NCBI GenBank assembly: GCA_024639445.1
Contig: JAHEIJ010000161.1
Location: 1 to 5,774 of the forward strand
Source of the DNA: Gammaproteobacteria bacterium
GTDB lineage: Bacteria > Pseudomonadota > Gammaproteobacteria > UBA6429 > Thiohalophilaceae
DNA: 5,774 nt
Reading direction: 5' to 3'
This document shows, one piece after another, positions 1 to 5,462 of the stretch. Below the pieces are notes generated by a model. The model was not told the DNA's origin. It saw only the letters and a list, made by a program, of their open reading frames with translations, and ran no database searches. Numbering within the stretch: position 1 is the first letter of the stretch; every line of letters begins with the position of its first letter. The position numbers and the translations under genes were made by a program.

Positions 1-172
1 CCGCGTGATCCGTATTGGCCAGGGCGTTGTAATAACTCGTGTCAAGAGTGTTATCACTAGTGGCATAGTTCACGGCCCACGAGAGGTAACCACTGAGTTC
101 CACCTCTGCCAGACTGACTGCGGGTGCCAGACCCAACACCAGCCCCAGTACAGACAAGTTCTTCATTCTCAT
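1..172 (-). CDS. Porin-like outer-membrane protein, N-terminal part (runs off the left edge)
   Basis: Fifty-seven codons are visible before the window ends. The product starts MRMKNLSVLGLVLGLAP and has a classic Sec signal peptide: Arg/Lys near the start, a Leu/Val/Gly-rich core, and a signal peptidase I site Ser-Leu-Ala at residues 20-22. The predicted mature end, EVELSGYLSWAVNYATSDN, alternates polar and hydrophobic residues like the first beta-strand of Gram-negative porins. That points to the outer membrane, but family and substrate cannot be read from so little. The ATG at 172 is chosen because GGAG (183-180) lies 7 bases upstream; the second ATG at 166 would sit 13 bases from it. Two promoters are visible upstream, one sigma-70-like and one sigma-28-like. 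It could instead be another beta-barrel or a secreted beta-rich protein. Confidence 0.72.
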   Translation of the reverse strand, partial: MRMKNLSVLGLVLGLAPAVSLAEVELSGYLSWAVNYATSDNTLDTSYYNALANTDHA

Positions 173-289
173 ACTTATTCTCCTAGTTCCACGCAGCTGA
201 GTACGCAAGATTTCCACAAGAAAATTTCCCCAATAAATACAACATCCTGCAGGAAAATCCATGTGTATTGTTTTTAACAGGCATTGTTT

Positions 290-317
290 ATTATAGATAG
301 CTAAAGTGATTTATCAA
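290..317 (-). promoter_or_regulatory. Sigma-70-type promoter for the porin-like gene
   Basis: On the minus strand TTGATA (317-312) is followed after 16 bases by a perfect TATAAT (295-290). The -35 box matches TTGACA at five of six positions. The inferred transcript start is near 284, which leaves a leader of about 112 bases before the ATG at 172. This is the best housekeeping promoter in the window. It implies a basal expression route independent of the distal sigma-28 element. Confidence 0.72.
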
Positions 318-386
318 TAAAACTTAATAACTAGCTCAATTTCAAATAAATTACTCAGCTAATCCCATTCATATACTCAGACTTAA

Positions 387-422
387 GGTATGTATAAGAA
401 CATTACCGTTTTCTAACATACC
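387..422. repeat. Inverted repeat with 7-bp arms, upstream of the porin sigma-70 promoter
   Basis: GGTATGT (387-393) and ACATACC (416-422) are exact reverse complements separated by 22 bases. Inside them AGAA (397-400) can also pair with TTCT (411-414), giving an imperfect hairpin of 36 bases. It lies about 100-140 bases upstream of the inferred sigma-70 start, where an activator could bind. It would also be inside the leader of a transcript from the sigma-28 promoter. Whether it acts as DNA operator or RNA structure cannot be decided from sequence. No run of T follows on either strand, so it is not a typical terminator. Confidence 0.5.
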
Positions 423-471
423 AGTTCATTCGGTCAGGAACACCAAAACGCTAGACCTTGTCCCAACCACG

Positions 472-490
472 CTCGTTATAACCTAACGAG
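472..490 (-). repeat. Perfect 7-bp hairpin near the predicted 5' end of the sigma-28 transcript
   Basis: CTCGTTA (472-478) and TAACGAG (484-490) are exact reverse complements around a 5-base loop. On the minus strand the hairpin begins roughly 7-10 bases after the transcript start predicted from the sigma-28 promoter at 505-531. It could therefore be a 5'-end stem that stabilises the message. It could also be a DNA operator just downstream of that promoter. No T-run follows on either side. Confidence 0.45.
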
Positions 491-504
491 ACCGATTAGT
501 TGAC

Positions 505-531
505 GTATCGGCTTGGATCAGCGGGACTTTA
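505..531 (-). promoter_or_regulatory. Sigma-28 (FliA-type) flagellar promoter
   Basis: The minus strand reads TAAAGTCC (531-524), exactly 11 bases, then GCCGATAC (512-505). The enterobacterial FliA consensus is TAAAGTTT-N11-GCCGATAA, so 13 of 16 box positions agree, with the optimal spacer. The inferred start is near 497-500. It points at the porin-like gene about 325 bases downstream, with only short (under ten codon) reading frames seen in between. It lies downstream of fliA on the same strand. Function is inferred from the motif and from the neighbouring fliA gene. Confidence 0.7.
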
Positions 532-686
532 ATGATTTAACATTCGTTAACAATTTAGATTGCAAGACTGGTCGCTGAAAATCCGGACCAATACATTAAG
601 GTTTGGGGTGTACGTTGAGGGGAATTGAAGCTTACAGATTGAATGATGGCGGTTAAATGCCGCAAGCACACTGAGGGCGAAACTTA

Positions 687-1418
687 TTATTCTTCTTCCA
701 GGCGGGCCTGCATTCGGGCCTGAAGGCGTACCACGGCCTGACTGTGAATTTGACTGACGCGGGATTCACTCACGCCCATGACGGCACCAATCTCACGCAG
801 GTTTAGCTCATCATCATAATAGAGTGCCATCACCAGGCGCTCGCGTTCCGGCAGACTGGCAATGGATTCGGCCACCATGTGCCGGATATTCTCCCGCTGC
901 AGGCCATCAAGGATACCGGGGGCGTTATCGGACATGTTATCCAGCATGGAATCATCGCCGGTGCCCATGTCCTCAAAACTCAGTACCTTGTGATAACAAT
1001 TGTCCTGCAGGATTTTGTAATAGTCTTCCAGGCTCATTTCGAGTGAGTCAGCAATTTCCGTATCGCGGGCATCGCGACCTTCATTATGCTCGATCTCCCT
1101 TACGGCTTCGGCCACCATGCGCGCCTTGCGATGCACCGAGCGGGGTGCCCAGTCATTTTTACGGATTTCATCCAGCATGGAGCCGCGGATACGAATGCCG
1201 GCATAGGTTTCGAAACTCGCACCCTGGGTTTCATCATAATTACGTGCGGCTTCCAGCAGGCCAATCATGCCGGCCTGGATGAGATCTTCCAGCTGGACGC
1301 TGGCGGGTAAGCGATTGATGAGGTGGTAGGCTATTCGTTTGACCAATGGCTCATGCCGTTCGACGATATCACTCTGCTGGCGAGACTGGTCTGTCACGTG
1401 CATTGCAATGCCATTCAT
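687..1418 (-). CDS. fliA: Flagellar RNA polymerase sigma factor 28 (FliA)
   Basis: The 243-residue product is full length (E. coli FliA has about 239). It directs RNA polymerase to late flagellar, motor and chemotaxis promoters and is normally held inactive by FlgM. Region 2 spans about residues 20-95, with LPASVQLEDLIQAGMIGLLE at 37-56 and the -10-recognition stretch FETYAGIRIRGSMLDEIR at 69-86, followed by the family-typical NDWAPRSVHRKAR (88-100). Region 4 has LPERERLVMALYY at 189-201 and a helix-turn-helix over 206-232 ending in SESRVSQIHSQA. The start at 1418 has GAGG (1429-1426) 7 bases upstream. Two TAA codons in a row close the gene (689-684). Unlike the common flhF-flhG-fliA arrangement it has no flagellar neighbours here, so it is probably transcribed alone. 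A predicted FliA promoter lies 156 bases past its stop. Confidence 0.95.
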   Translation of the reverse strand: MNGIAMHVTDQSRQQSDIVERHEPLVKRIAYHLINRLPASVQLEDLIQAGMIGLLEAARNYDETQGASFETYAGIRIRGSMLDEIRKNDWAPRSVHRKARMVAEAVREIEHNEGRDARDTEIADSLEMSLEDYYKILQDNCYHKVLSFEDMGTGDDSMLDNMSDNAPGILDGLQRENIRHMVAESIASLPERERLVMALYYDDELNLREIGAVMGVSESRVSQIHSQAVVRLQARMQARLEEE

Positions 1419-1446
1419 GGCATAACCTCAATCTTATGCAGTTTGC

Positions 1447-1468
1447 TTTGTGGTTGTGGTGCCACAAA
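1447..1468. promoter_or_regulatory. Operator-like 22-bp dyad just upstream of fliA
   Basis: TTTGTGG (1447-1453) and CCACAAA (1462-1468) are exact reverse complements around 8 bases, and TTGTGG (1454-1459) repeats the left arm directly. The dyad lies 29-50 bases before the fliA ATG. It could be a regulator site overlapping the promoter or a hairpin in the leader RNA. It does not fit the sigma-54 -24/-12 pattern, because GC is missing at the second element. Confidence 0.45.
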
Positions 1469-1851
1469 TATCTCCCTAATCCGTTTGCGCTGAGGGGATC
1501 CCTCTAACTACTTTAATACATATAAACACAAACGCGATGTTATTGTTGTAATAATACATCAATATTGTGCTGTAATTCACTGAAATTTCGAACTAAACCC
1601 CCAAATTCATTAAGTATTAATTCAGCGAACATATAGATCCAGACAACACACACACAGTTGACTGCCCACACCTCGTGACCCTCAGCGAACAGCGTTGAAA
1701 GGTCATTTGGCATCACGGAGGGATCGTTTTCTTTATTCTATCAACAAGTTGCAACAGCACCCTTCAACGTTACACCGGCATTGGCGCTGCTGTTATCTCG
1801 AAAACAAAGAATCAAAATGCAGTGCAATCGTGGACTGTGGCTAACGGATCC

Positions 1852-1872
1852 GATCCCTGCAGGTAAGGGATT
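1852..1872 (-). terminator. orn: Weak hairpin after orn, possible terminator
   Basis: ATCCCT (1853-1858) and AGGGAT (1866-1871) form a 6-bp stem with a 7-base loop, 14 bases past the orn stop codon. The stem is in the right place to end orn transcription. No T-run follows on the minus strand, so it is not a textbook intrinsic terminator. It may instead protect the 3' end, or be chance. Confidence 0.28.
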
Positions 1873-1885
1873 CTCTTAAATCCAT

Positions 1886-2440
1886 TCAAGCCTGGGCAAT
1901 CTTCAGGAAATGCTCACGGTAATGCTTCAACTCATCAATGGAATCACGAATATCATTCAGCGCCAGATGACTGGATTGCTTGGAAAATCCCTTGAAGACG
2001 TCCGGTGCCCAGCGTTTAGCCAGTTCCTTCAGGCTGCTGACATCCAGGTTGCGGTAATGGAAAAAAGCTTCCAGCTCCGGCATGCAGCGGGCGAGGAAAC
2101 GGCGATCCTGGCAAATGCTGTTACCACACATGGGCGAGGCATTGGCCGGGACATATTGGCGCAGAAACTCGATGGTCTGACGCTCCGCCTCCGCCTCATT
2201 CACCTTGCTGTTTTTTACTCGCTCGGTCAGTCCGGAGTTGCCATGCTGCTTGGTGTTCCATTCATCCATGCCATTCAAAATATCATCGCTCTGATGGATG
2301 GCGAACACGGGACCTTCGGCCAGGGTATTCAATTCACTATCAGTTACAACGGTAGCAATTTCGATAATGACATCCTTGATGGTATCCAGCCCGCTCATTT
2401 CGAGATCGATCCAGATCAGGTTGTTGGGATTTTGCGGCAT
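1886..2440 (-). CDS. orn: Oligoribonuclease (DEDDh 3'-5' exoribonuclease)
   Basis: The 184-residue product (E. coli Orn has 181) degrades 2-5-nucleotide RNAs at the end of mRNA turnover. Orn is also the main enzyme that clears pGpG from cyclic-di-GMP breakdown. DEDDh residues are visible: Asp12 and Glu14 in [11 protein letters not shown], Asp112 in [11 protein letters not shown], His158 and Asp163 in SHLALND. The [21 protein letters not shown] block is also typical of the family. An in-frame ATG lies upstream at 2488, but 2440 is preferred: the family starts just before [15 protein letters not shown] (2458-2453) precedes it, and the extended -10 box at 2491-2499 would start RNA near 2484, downstream of the longer start. 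It is divergent from the protease gene. Confidence 0.95.
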   Translation of the reverse strand: MPQNPNNLIWIDLEMSGLDTIKDVIIEIATVVTDSELNTLAEGPVFAIHQSDDILNGMDEWNTKQHGNSGLTERVKNSKVNEAEAERQTIEFLRQYVPANASPMCGNSICQDRRFLARCMPELEAFFHYRNLDVSSLKELAKRWAPDVFKGFSKQSSHLALNDIRDSIDELKHYREHFLKIAQA

Positions 2441-2490
2441 TTGCTTGTTTATTCCTTTATACATAGAGTAACCGGCTTGACTTGCCATGC

Positions 2491-2499
2491 ATTCTAACA
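2491..2499 (-). promoter_or_regulatory. orn: Extended -10 promoter for orn
   Basis: The minus strand reads TGTTAGAAT (2499-2491): an extended -10 TGn followed by TAGAAT, five of six against TATAAT. No convincing -35 box is present at 16-18 bases, which is tolerated by extended -10 promoters. The predicted start near 2484 gives a leader of about 44 bases and helps decide the orn start codon. Confidence 0.45.
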
Positions 2500-2542
2500 G
2501 AGGCTAACCTGCATCGCTGTCATTGAACGGACCAAGCTTATC

Positions 2543-3799
2543 ATGAATTGGATTACCCTGATTTTCCTGCTCGCACTGGTACTTTCCCTCGTTATCCAGT
2601 TCTGGCTAGATCGCCGCCAGCTCACACATGTCCTGCGTCATCGAGATGCCGTGCCCGATGCCTTTAAAGAACGTATTCCGCTGGATGCCCACCAGAAAGC
2701 TGCGGACTACACTGTCACCCGCACACGGTTGGGGATCATGGAGTTAGTGCTCGGTACGATTTTGCTCCTGCTCTGGACTCTTGGCGGTGGTCTGCAACTC
2801 GTGGATAACTTATGGCGTGAGCTGACCTTGGCGCCCCTCGTCACCGGCGTTGTGGTCATTTTCAGTATCCTTATCATCAGCACCTTACTGGAACTGCCAG
2901 TCGCTATTTATCGCACCTTTGTGATTGAACAACGCTTTGGTTTTAACCGCACAACCGTCGGTGTCTTTATCGGTGATCAGTTCAAGAACCTGCTGGTGTT
3001 ACTTATTCTGGGTGTTCCCCTGGCGACCCTGGTGTTGTGGCTCATGCAGGATGCCGATCCGCTGTGGTGGTTGTATGTCTGGGCCGTATGGATGGGTTTC
3101 AGCCTGTTGATGTTGTGGGCCTGGCCGGCCTTCATCGCACCCCTGTTCAATAAATTCGTCCCATTGGATAACCTGGAACTCAAACAGCGTATTGAAAATT
3201 TACTCTCCCGTTGCGGCTTTCAAAGCAATGGCGTATTCGTAATGGATGGTTCCAAACGCTCCAGCCATGGTAATGCCTACTTCTCCGGTCTCGGTACCAA
3301 TAAGCGTATCGTGTTTTTTGATACCCTGCTTAAATCGCTCAACCCAGAGGAAGTTGAAGCGGTACTGGCGCATGAACTGGGTCATTTCAAACGCCGCCAC
3401 ATTCAGAAACGCATTATCAGTATGGCGGTCATCAGCCTGGCAGGCCTGGCCATTCTGGCCTGGCTGATTAATTTGCCGGAATTTTATACTGGTCTGGGTG
3501 TCACTGAGGACTCGACCTATATGGCACTGATATTGTTTATGATGGTTTCCCCCGTATTCAGTCTGTACCTGCAACCCTTAATGGCCTACTTCAGTCGTAA
3601 GCATGAATTCGAAGCGGATGATTATGCGGTGCAACAGAGCAATGCCGCAGTTCTGATTCAGGCTCTGGTTAAACTCTATGAAGAGAATGCCAGCACCCTG
3701 ACACCGGACCCGATTTATTCCGCATTTCATGATTCGCACCCACCAGCTCCCGTGCGCGTAGCGCATTTGTCGAGTAAACTTGCAGACAGTCCCGTTTAA
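2543..3799 (+). CDS. M48-family membrane zinc metallopeptidase, Ste24 (CAAX protease)-like
   Basis: The 418-residue product has the size and plan of Ste24-type proteases: an N-terminal membrane segment (about 3-21), further hydrophobic spans near 64-80, 96-121, 147-168 and 175-200, then the catalytic domain and two more spans near 292-310 and 326-346. The zinc site is HELGH (277-281, with Glu278 as catalytic base), and the third ligand is probably Glu355 in SRKHEFEAD. The family motif DSHPPAPVR (397-405) is present. The first transmembrane helix and lack of a cleavable signal place it in the inner membrane. Bacterial members have no known prenyl substrates; a role in membrane-protein quality control like HtpX is inference. 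The start is the first ATG, with a weak GGA (2529-2531) upstream. It leads a tight four-gene cluster and is divergent from orn. Confidence 0.9.
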   Translation: MNWITLIFLLALVLSLVIQFWLDRRQLTHVLRHRDAVPDAFKERIPLDAHQKAADYTVTRTRLGIMELVLGTILLLLWTLGGGLQLVDNLWRELTLAPLVTGVVVIFSILIISTLLELPVAIYRTFVIEQRFGFNRTTVGVFIGDQFKNLLVLLILGVPLATLVLWLMQDADPLWWLYVWAVWMGFSLLMLWAWPAFIAPLFNKFVPLDNLELKQRIENLLSRCGFQSNGVFVMDGSKRSSHGNAYFSGLGTNKRIVFFDTLLKSLNPEEVEAVLAHELGHFKRRHIQKRIISMAVISLAGLAILAWLINLPEFYTGLGVTEDSTYMALILFMMVSPVFSLYLQPLMAYFSRKHEFEADDYAVQQSNAAVLIQALVKLYEENASTLTPDPIYSAFHDSHPPAPVRVAHLSSKLADSPV

Positions 3800-3827
3800 A
3801 AATTCACCTACAAAAGACCTAAAAATT

Positions 3828-4127
3828 ATGAAACAACAATTATCCATAGCACTCATACTCACAAGCCTGGCAAGCACCACATTGGCTGCTGATCTCAAGC
3901 GAGGCAAATCACTGCACGACGAAAACTGTGTTGAATGCCATGTCTCCATCCAGGGTGGTGACGGTTCCGGCATTTACACCCGGCCGGATCGTCGCATCGA
4001 TTCCCTGCCCGCCTTGAGTTCGCAGGTCAATCGCTGCAAGAACAGCATGGGGGTCTCCTGGCCGCAGGATCAGATTGACGATGTCGTGGCTTATCTCAAC
4101 AACAGCTACTACAAGTTTACGGAATAA
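3828..4127 (+). CDS. Small periplasmic c-type cytochrome (monoheme)
   Basis: The 99-residue product starts with a Sec signal peptide, MKQQLSIALILTSLASTTLA, with likely cleavage after residue 20. The mature part of about 79 residues carries one haem-binding motif, CVECH (34-38), and Met74 in KNSMGVSW is the likely distal haem ligand. The C-terminal helix WPQDQIDDVVAYLNNSYY is typical of class I cytochromes c. An electron-transfer role in the periplasm follows from this; the partner is unknown. An ATG at 3780 would give a 16-residue extension that hides the signal peptide and overlaps the protease gene, so 3828 is preferred. The ribosome site is weak. It sits 28 bases after the protease gene and 2 bases before the dehydratase gene, so it is probably co-transcribed with both. 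Confidence 0.88.
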   Translation: MKQQLSIALILTSLASTTLAADLKRGKSLHDENCVECHVSIQGGDGSGIYTRPDRRIDSLPALSSQVNRCKNSMGVSWPQDQIDDVVAYLNNSYYKFTE

Positions 4128-4129
4128 AG

Positions 4130-4465
4130 ATGACTGATCTGGCTGCGCGGCAATGCAAACCCTACCCCAAGGGCACGCCAGCCTTAAATCTGGAACAGGC
4201 AACCGAGCTGCTGCGGGAAATACCGGGCTGGTCGATTAATTCGGGTTCCTCGGCCATTAGTCGTGAATTTCGGTTCAAGGATTTCCATCAGACCATGGCC
4301 TTTGTCAATGCGCTGGCGTGGATTGCCCATCAGACTGACCACCACCCCGACCTGGAAGTCGGCTATAACCGTTGTAACGTGACCTTTTCTACCCACTCCA
4401 TCGGTGGCCTGTCCGACAACGATTTCATTTGTGCCGCCCGCATTAATTCGCTGGGTGAGTTGTAA
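4130..4465 (+). CDS. phhB: Pterin-4a-carbinolamine dehydratase (4a-hydroxytetrahydrobiopterin dehydratase)
   Basis: The 111-residue product matches the PCD/DCoH family in length and motifs. The enzyme dehydrates 4a-hydroxytetrahydropterin, regenerating the pterin cofactor after phenylalanine hydroxylase. The active-site block TDHHPDLEVGYNRCNVTF (69-86) holds His71 and His72, and the third conserved His is His89 in STHSIGGLSDNDFI. The N-terminal IPGW (31-34) is also typical. No phenylalanine hydroxylase gene (phhA) is in the window, so a broader role, for example with molybdopterin or other pterins, is possible but unproven. The start is 2 bases after the cytochrome stop, suggesting translational coupling, and rsgA begins 24 bases after its stop. 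Confidence 0.92.
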   Translation: MTDLAARQCKPYPKGTPALNLEQATELLREIPGWSINSGSSAISREFRFKDFHQTMAFVNALAWIAHQTDHHPDLEVGYNRCNVTFSTHSIGGLSDNDFICAARINSLGEL

Positions 4466-4489
4466 CGCCTGATCACTTCAGCCTGGCGC

Positions 4490-5434
4490 ATGAGCAAGTC
4501 AATACAGCAAACCAGGGCTAAAAGTTCAAACTCAACCGCAAGCAAGCCCGGATTGGTGGTCGCCAATTTTGGCGCCAAGCTGGTGGTGGAAGATTGCGAC
4601 GGTGTCTTACATCGTTGCGCCGGTCGGCGAAAACTGGGCACTCTCGTATGTGGTGACCGGGTACGCTGGCAAGGGGGAGACCACCAGGATTGTGCCGTTG
4701 TTGAAATGGAAGCACGCCAGTCAGAACTCGCACGCCCGGATAAAAACGGCCGTAAAAAAACCATTGCCGCCAATATTGATCAGTTTCTGATCATGGCCTC
4801 CCCCGGGGCGGAATTTTCAACGGGGCTGATCGATCGTTATCTCATCACCGCTGAAACCCTGGGTATTCAACCTCTGATCATCTTTAACAAGGTTGACCTG
4901 CTTGAAAAGGACCAACTCGCAGAGTTTAAGCAACAGTTAGCGCCATATGAGAAGATCGGCTACCCGGTCATTCTGACCAGCAGTAAAACAGCCCATGGCA
5001 TTGATGCCCTGATGCCATTTCTATCCAACAAAACCAGTATCATTGTCGGCAAGTCCGGTGTCGGAAAATCATCACTGATTAACCTGATTCTACCGGATGC
5101 CGAAGCCCGTGTCGGTGAAATCTCACAAGCCACCGGTAAGGGTACCCACACCACGACCACCGCCCGGCTTTACCATCTACCCGGAAATAAAGGTGAGGTG
5201 ATCGACTCGCCCGGTATTCGGGAATTCGGCTTATGGCAAATCACACCACCCCAGGTAGCGGAAGGCTTTCGTGAATTCCGGGATTATGCCGAACAGTGTC
5301 GTTTTCGCGATTGCCTGCATCGCAAAGAGCCGGGCTGTGCCGTAGCCGCAGCTGTCAAACACGGTGATATTTCCGCACAACGATACGCCAGCTATCAGCG
5401 TGTTCTTGTGTCACTGGAAGAAACCAGGAATTGA
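4490..5434 (+). CDS. rsgA: Small ribosomal subunit biogenesis GTPase RsgA
   Basis: This 314-residue protein is a late-stage 30S maturation GTPase that binds near the decoding centre and leaves on GTP hydrolysis. It has an N-terminal OB fold (about 21-82), then a circularly permuted GTPase domain: G4 NKVD (133-136), G5 SSK (164-166), P-loop GKSGVGKSS (187-195), switch GKGTHTTTTA (216-225) and G3 DSPG (239-242). The C-terminal zinc finger has the expected C-x4-C-x-H-x5-C at Cys270, Cys275, His277 and Cys283. It is a little shorter than E. coli RsgA, mainly in the basic N-terminus. No clear ribosome site precedes the ATG at 4490; coupling from phhB, 24 bases upstream, is likely. A dyad GTGTCACTGG (5408-5417) pairing with CCAG (5424-5427) and TGACAC (5435-5440) spans its stop, without a T-run. 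Confidence 0.96.
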   Translation: MSKSIQQTRAKSSNSTASKPGLVVANFGAKLVVEDCDGVLHRCAGRRKLGTLVCGDRVRWQGGDHQDCAVVEMEARQSELARPDKNGRKKTIAANIDQFLIMASPGAEFSTGLIDRYLITAETLGIQPLIIFNKVDLLEKDQLAEFKQQLAPYEKIGYPVILTSSKTAHGIDALMPFLSNKTSIIVGKSGVGKSSLINLILPDAEARVGEISQATGKGTHTTTTARLYHLPGNKGEVIDSPGIREFGLWQITPPQVAEGFREFRDYAEQCRFRDCLHRKEPGCAVAAAVKHGDISAQRYASYQRVLVSLEETRN

Positions 5435-5462
5435 TGACACGCAGAAGTGAGCGCATGGATTT

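Larger units (their letters stand above)
173..683. other. Non-coding region between fliA and the porin-like gene
   Basis: This stretch of 511 bases is AT-rich and has no credible gene on either strand. The open plus-strand frame over its left end lacks family resemblance and is antisense to the signal-peptide gene. The region holds the sigma-28 and sigma-70 promoters and the two inverted repeats listed separately. Just past the fliA stop are two weak dyads, GCGG/CCGC (around 650-664) and TGGTC/GACCA (around 570-592). Neither has a T-run, so no convincing fliA terminator is seen. Confidence 0.6.
1419..1885. other. Long non-coding region between orn and fliA (fliA leader)
   Basis: No credible gene is seen in these 467 bases on either strand. 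The left half (about 1505-1620) is strongly AT-rich and is the likely place for the fliA promoter, but no -35/-10 pair is good enough to call. Repeats are dense: an 11-base AC run (1646-1656), TCAGCGAACA twice exactly 60 bases apart (1622-1631, 1682-1691), AGGGATC in three places (1497-1503 minus, 1719-1725 plus, 1852-1858 minus), GAGGGGATCCCTC (1492-1504), and CGTTGAAAGG (1693-1702) facing CCCTTCAACG (1760-1769). The last pair matches at nine of ten positions, and the odd position becomes a G-U pair only in minus-strand RNA. Confidence 0.55.

Noticed and set aside
5..277. 90-codon plus-strand frame at the left edge
   Set aside because: It lies over the signal-peptide gene on the other strand and extends into its promoter region; no motif or ribosome site supports it.
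460..527. Cloverleaf-like fold: GTCCC/GGGAC closing stem around two hairpins, suggesting a tRNA-like or structured RNA
   Set aside because: Stem lengths and loops do not fit a tRNA, and the outer stem and second hairpin are made of the sigma-28 promoter bases, which would not be transcribed from that promoter. Only the 472-490 hairpin is kept.
824..1282. 152-codon plus-strand frame antisense to fliA
   Set aside because: The product is low-complexity, rich in Pro, Arg and Cys, and has no recognisable domain; the opposite strand is a full fliA.
1454..1470. TGGCAC on the minus strand upstream of fliA as a sigma-54 -24 box
   Set aside because: The required GC at the -12 position with correct spacing is absent.
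2441..2488. Upstream in-frame ATG extending Orn by 16 residues
   Set aside because: Family proteins start at the shorter site, which has a ribosome site, and the predicted transcript begins downstream of the longer start.
1910..2497. Long open frame (195 codons) on the plus strand across orn
   Set aside because: It is exactly antisense to the clearly recognised orn, shows no family motif, and is a by-product of orn codon usage.
3780..3827. Upstream ATG extending the cytochrome by 16 residues
   Set aside because: It overlaps the protease gene and would bury a good signal peptide behind a polar extension.
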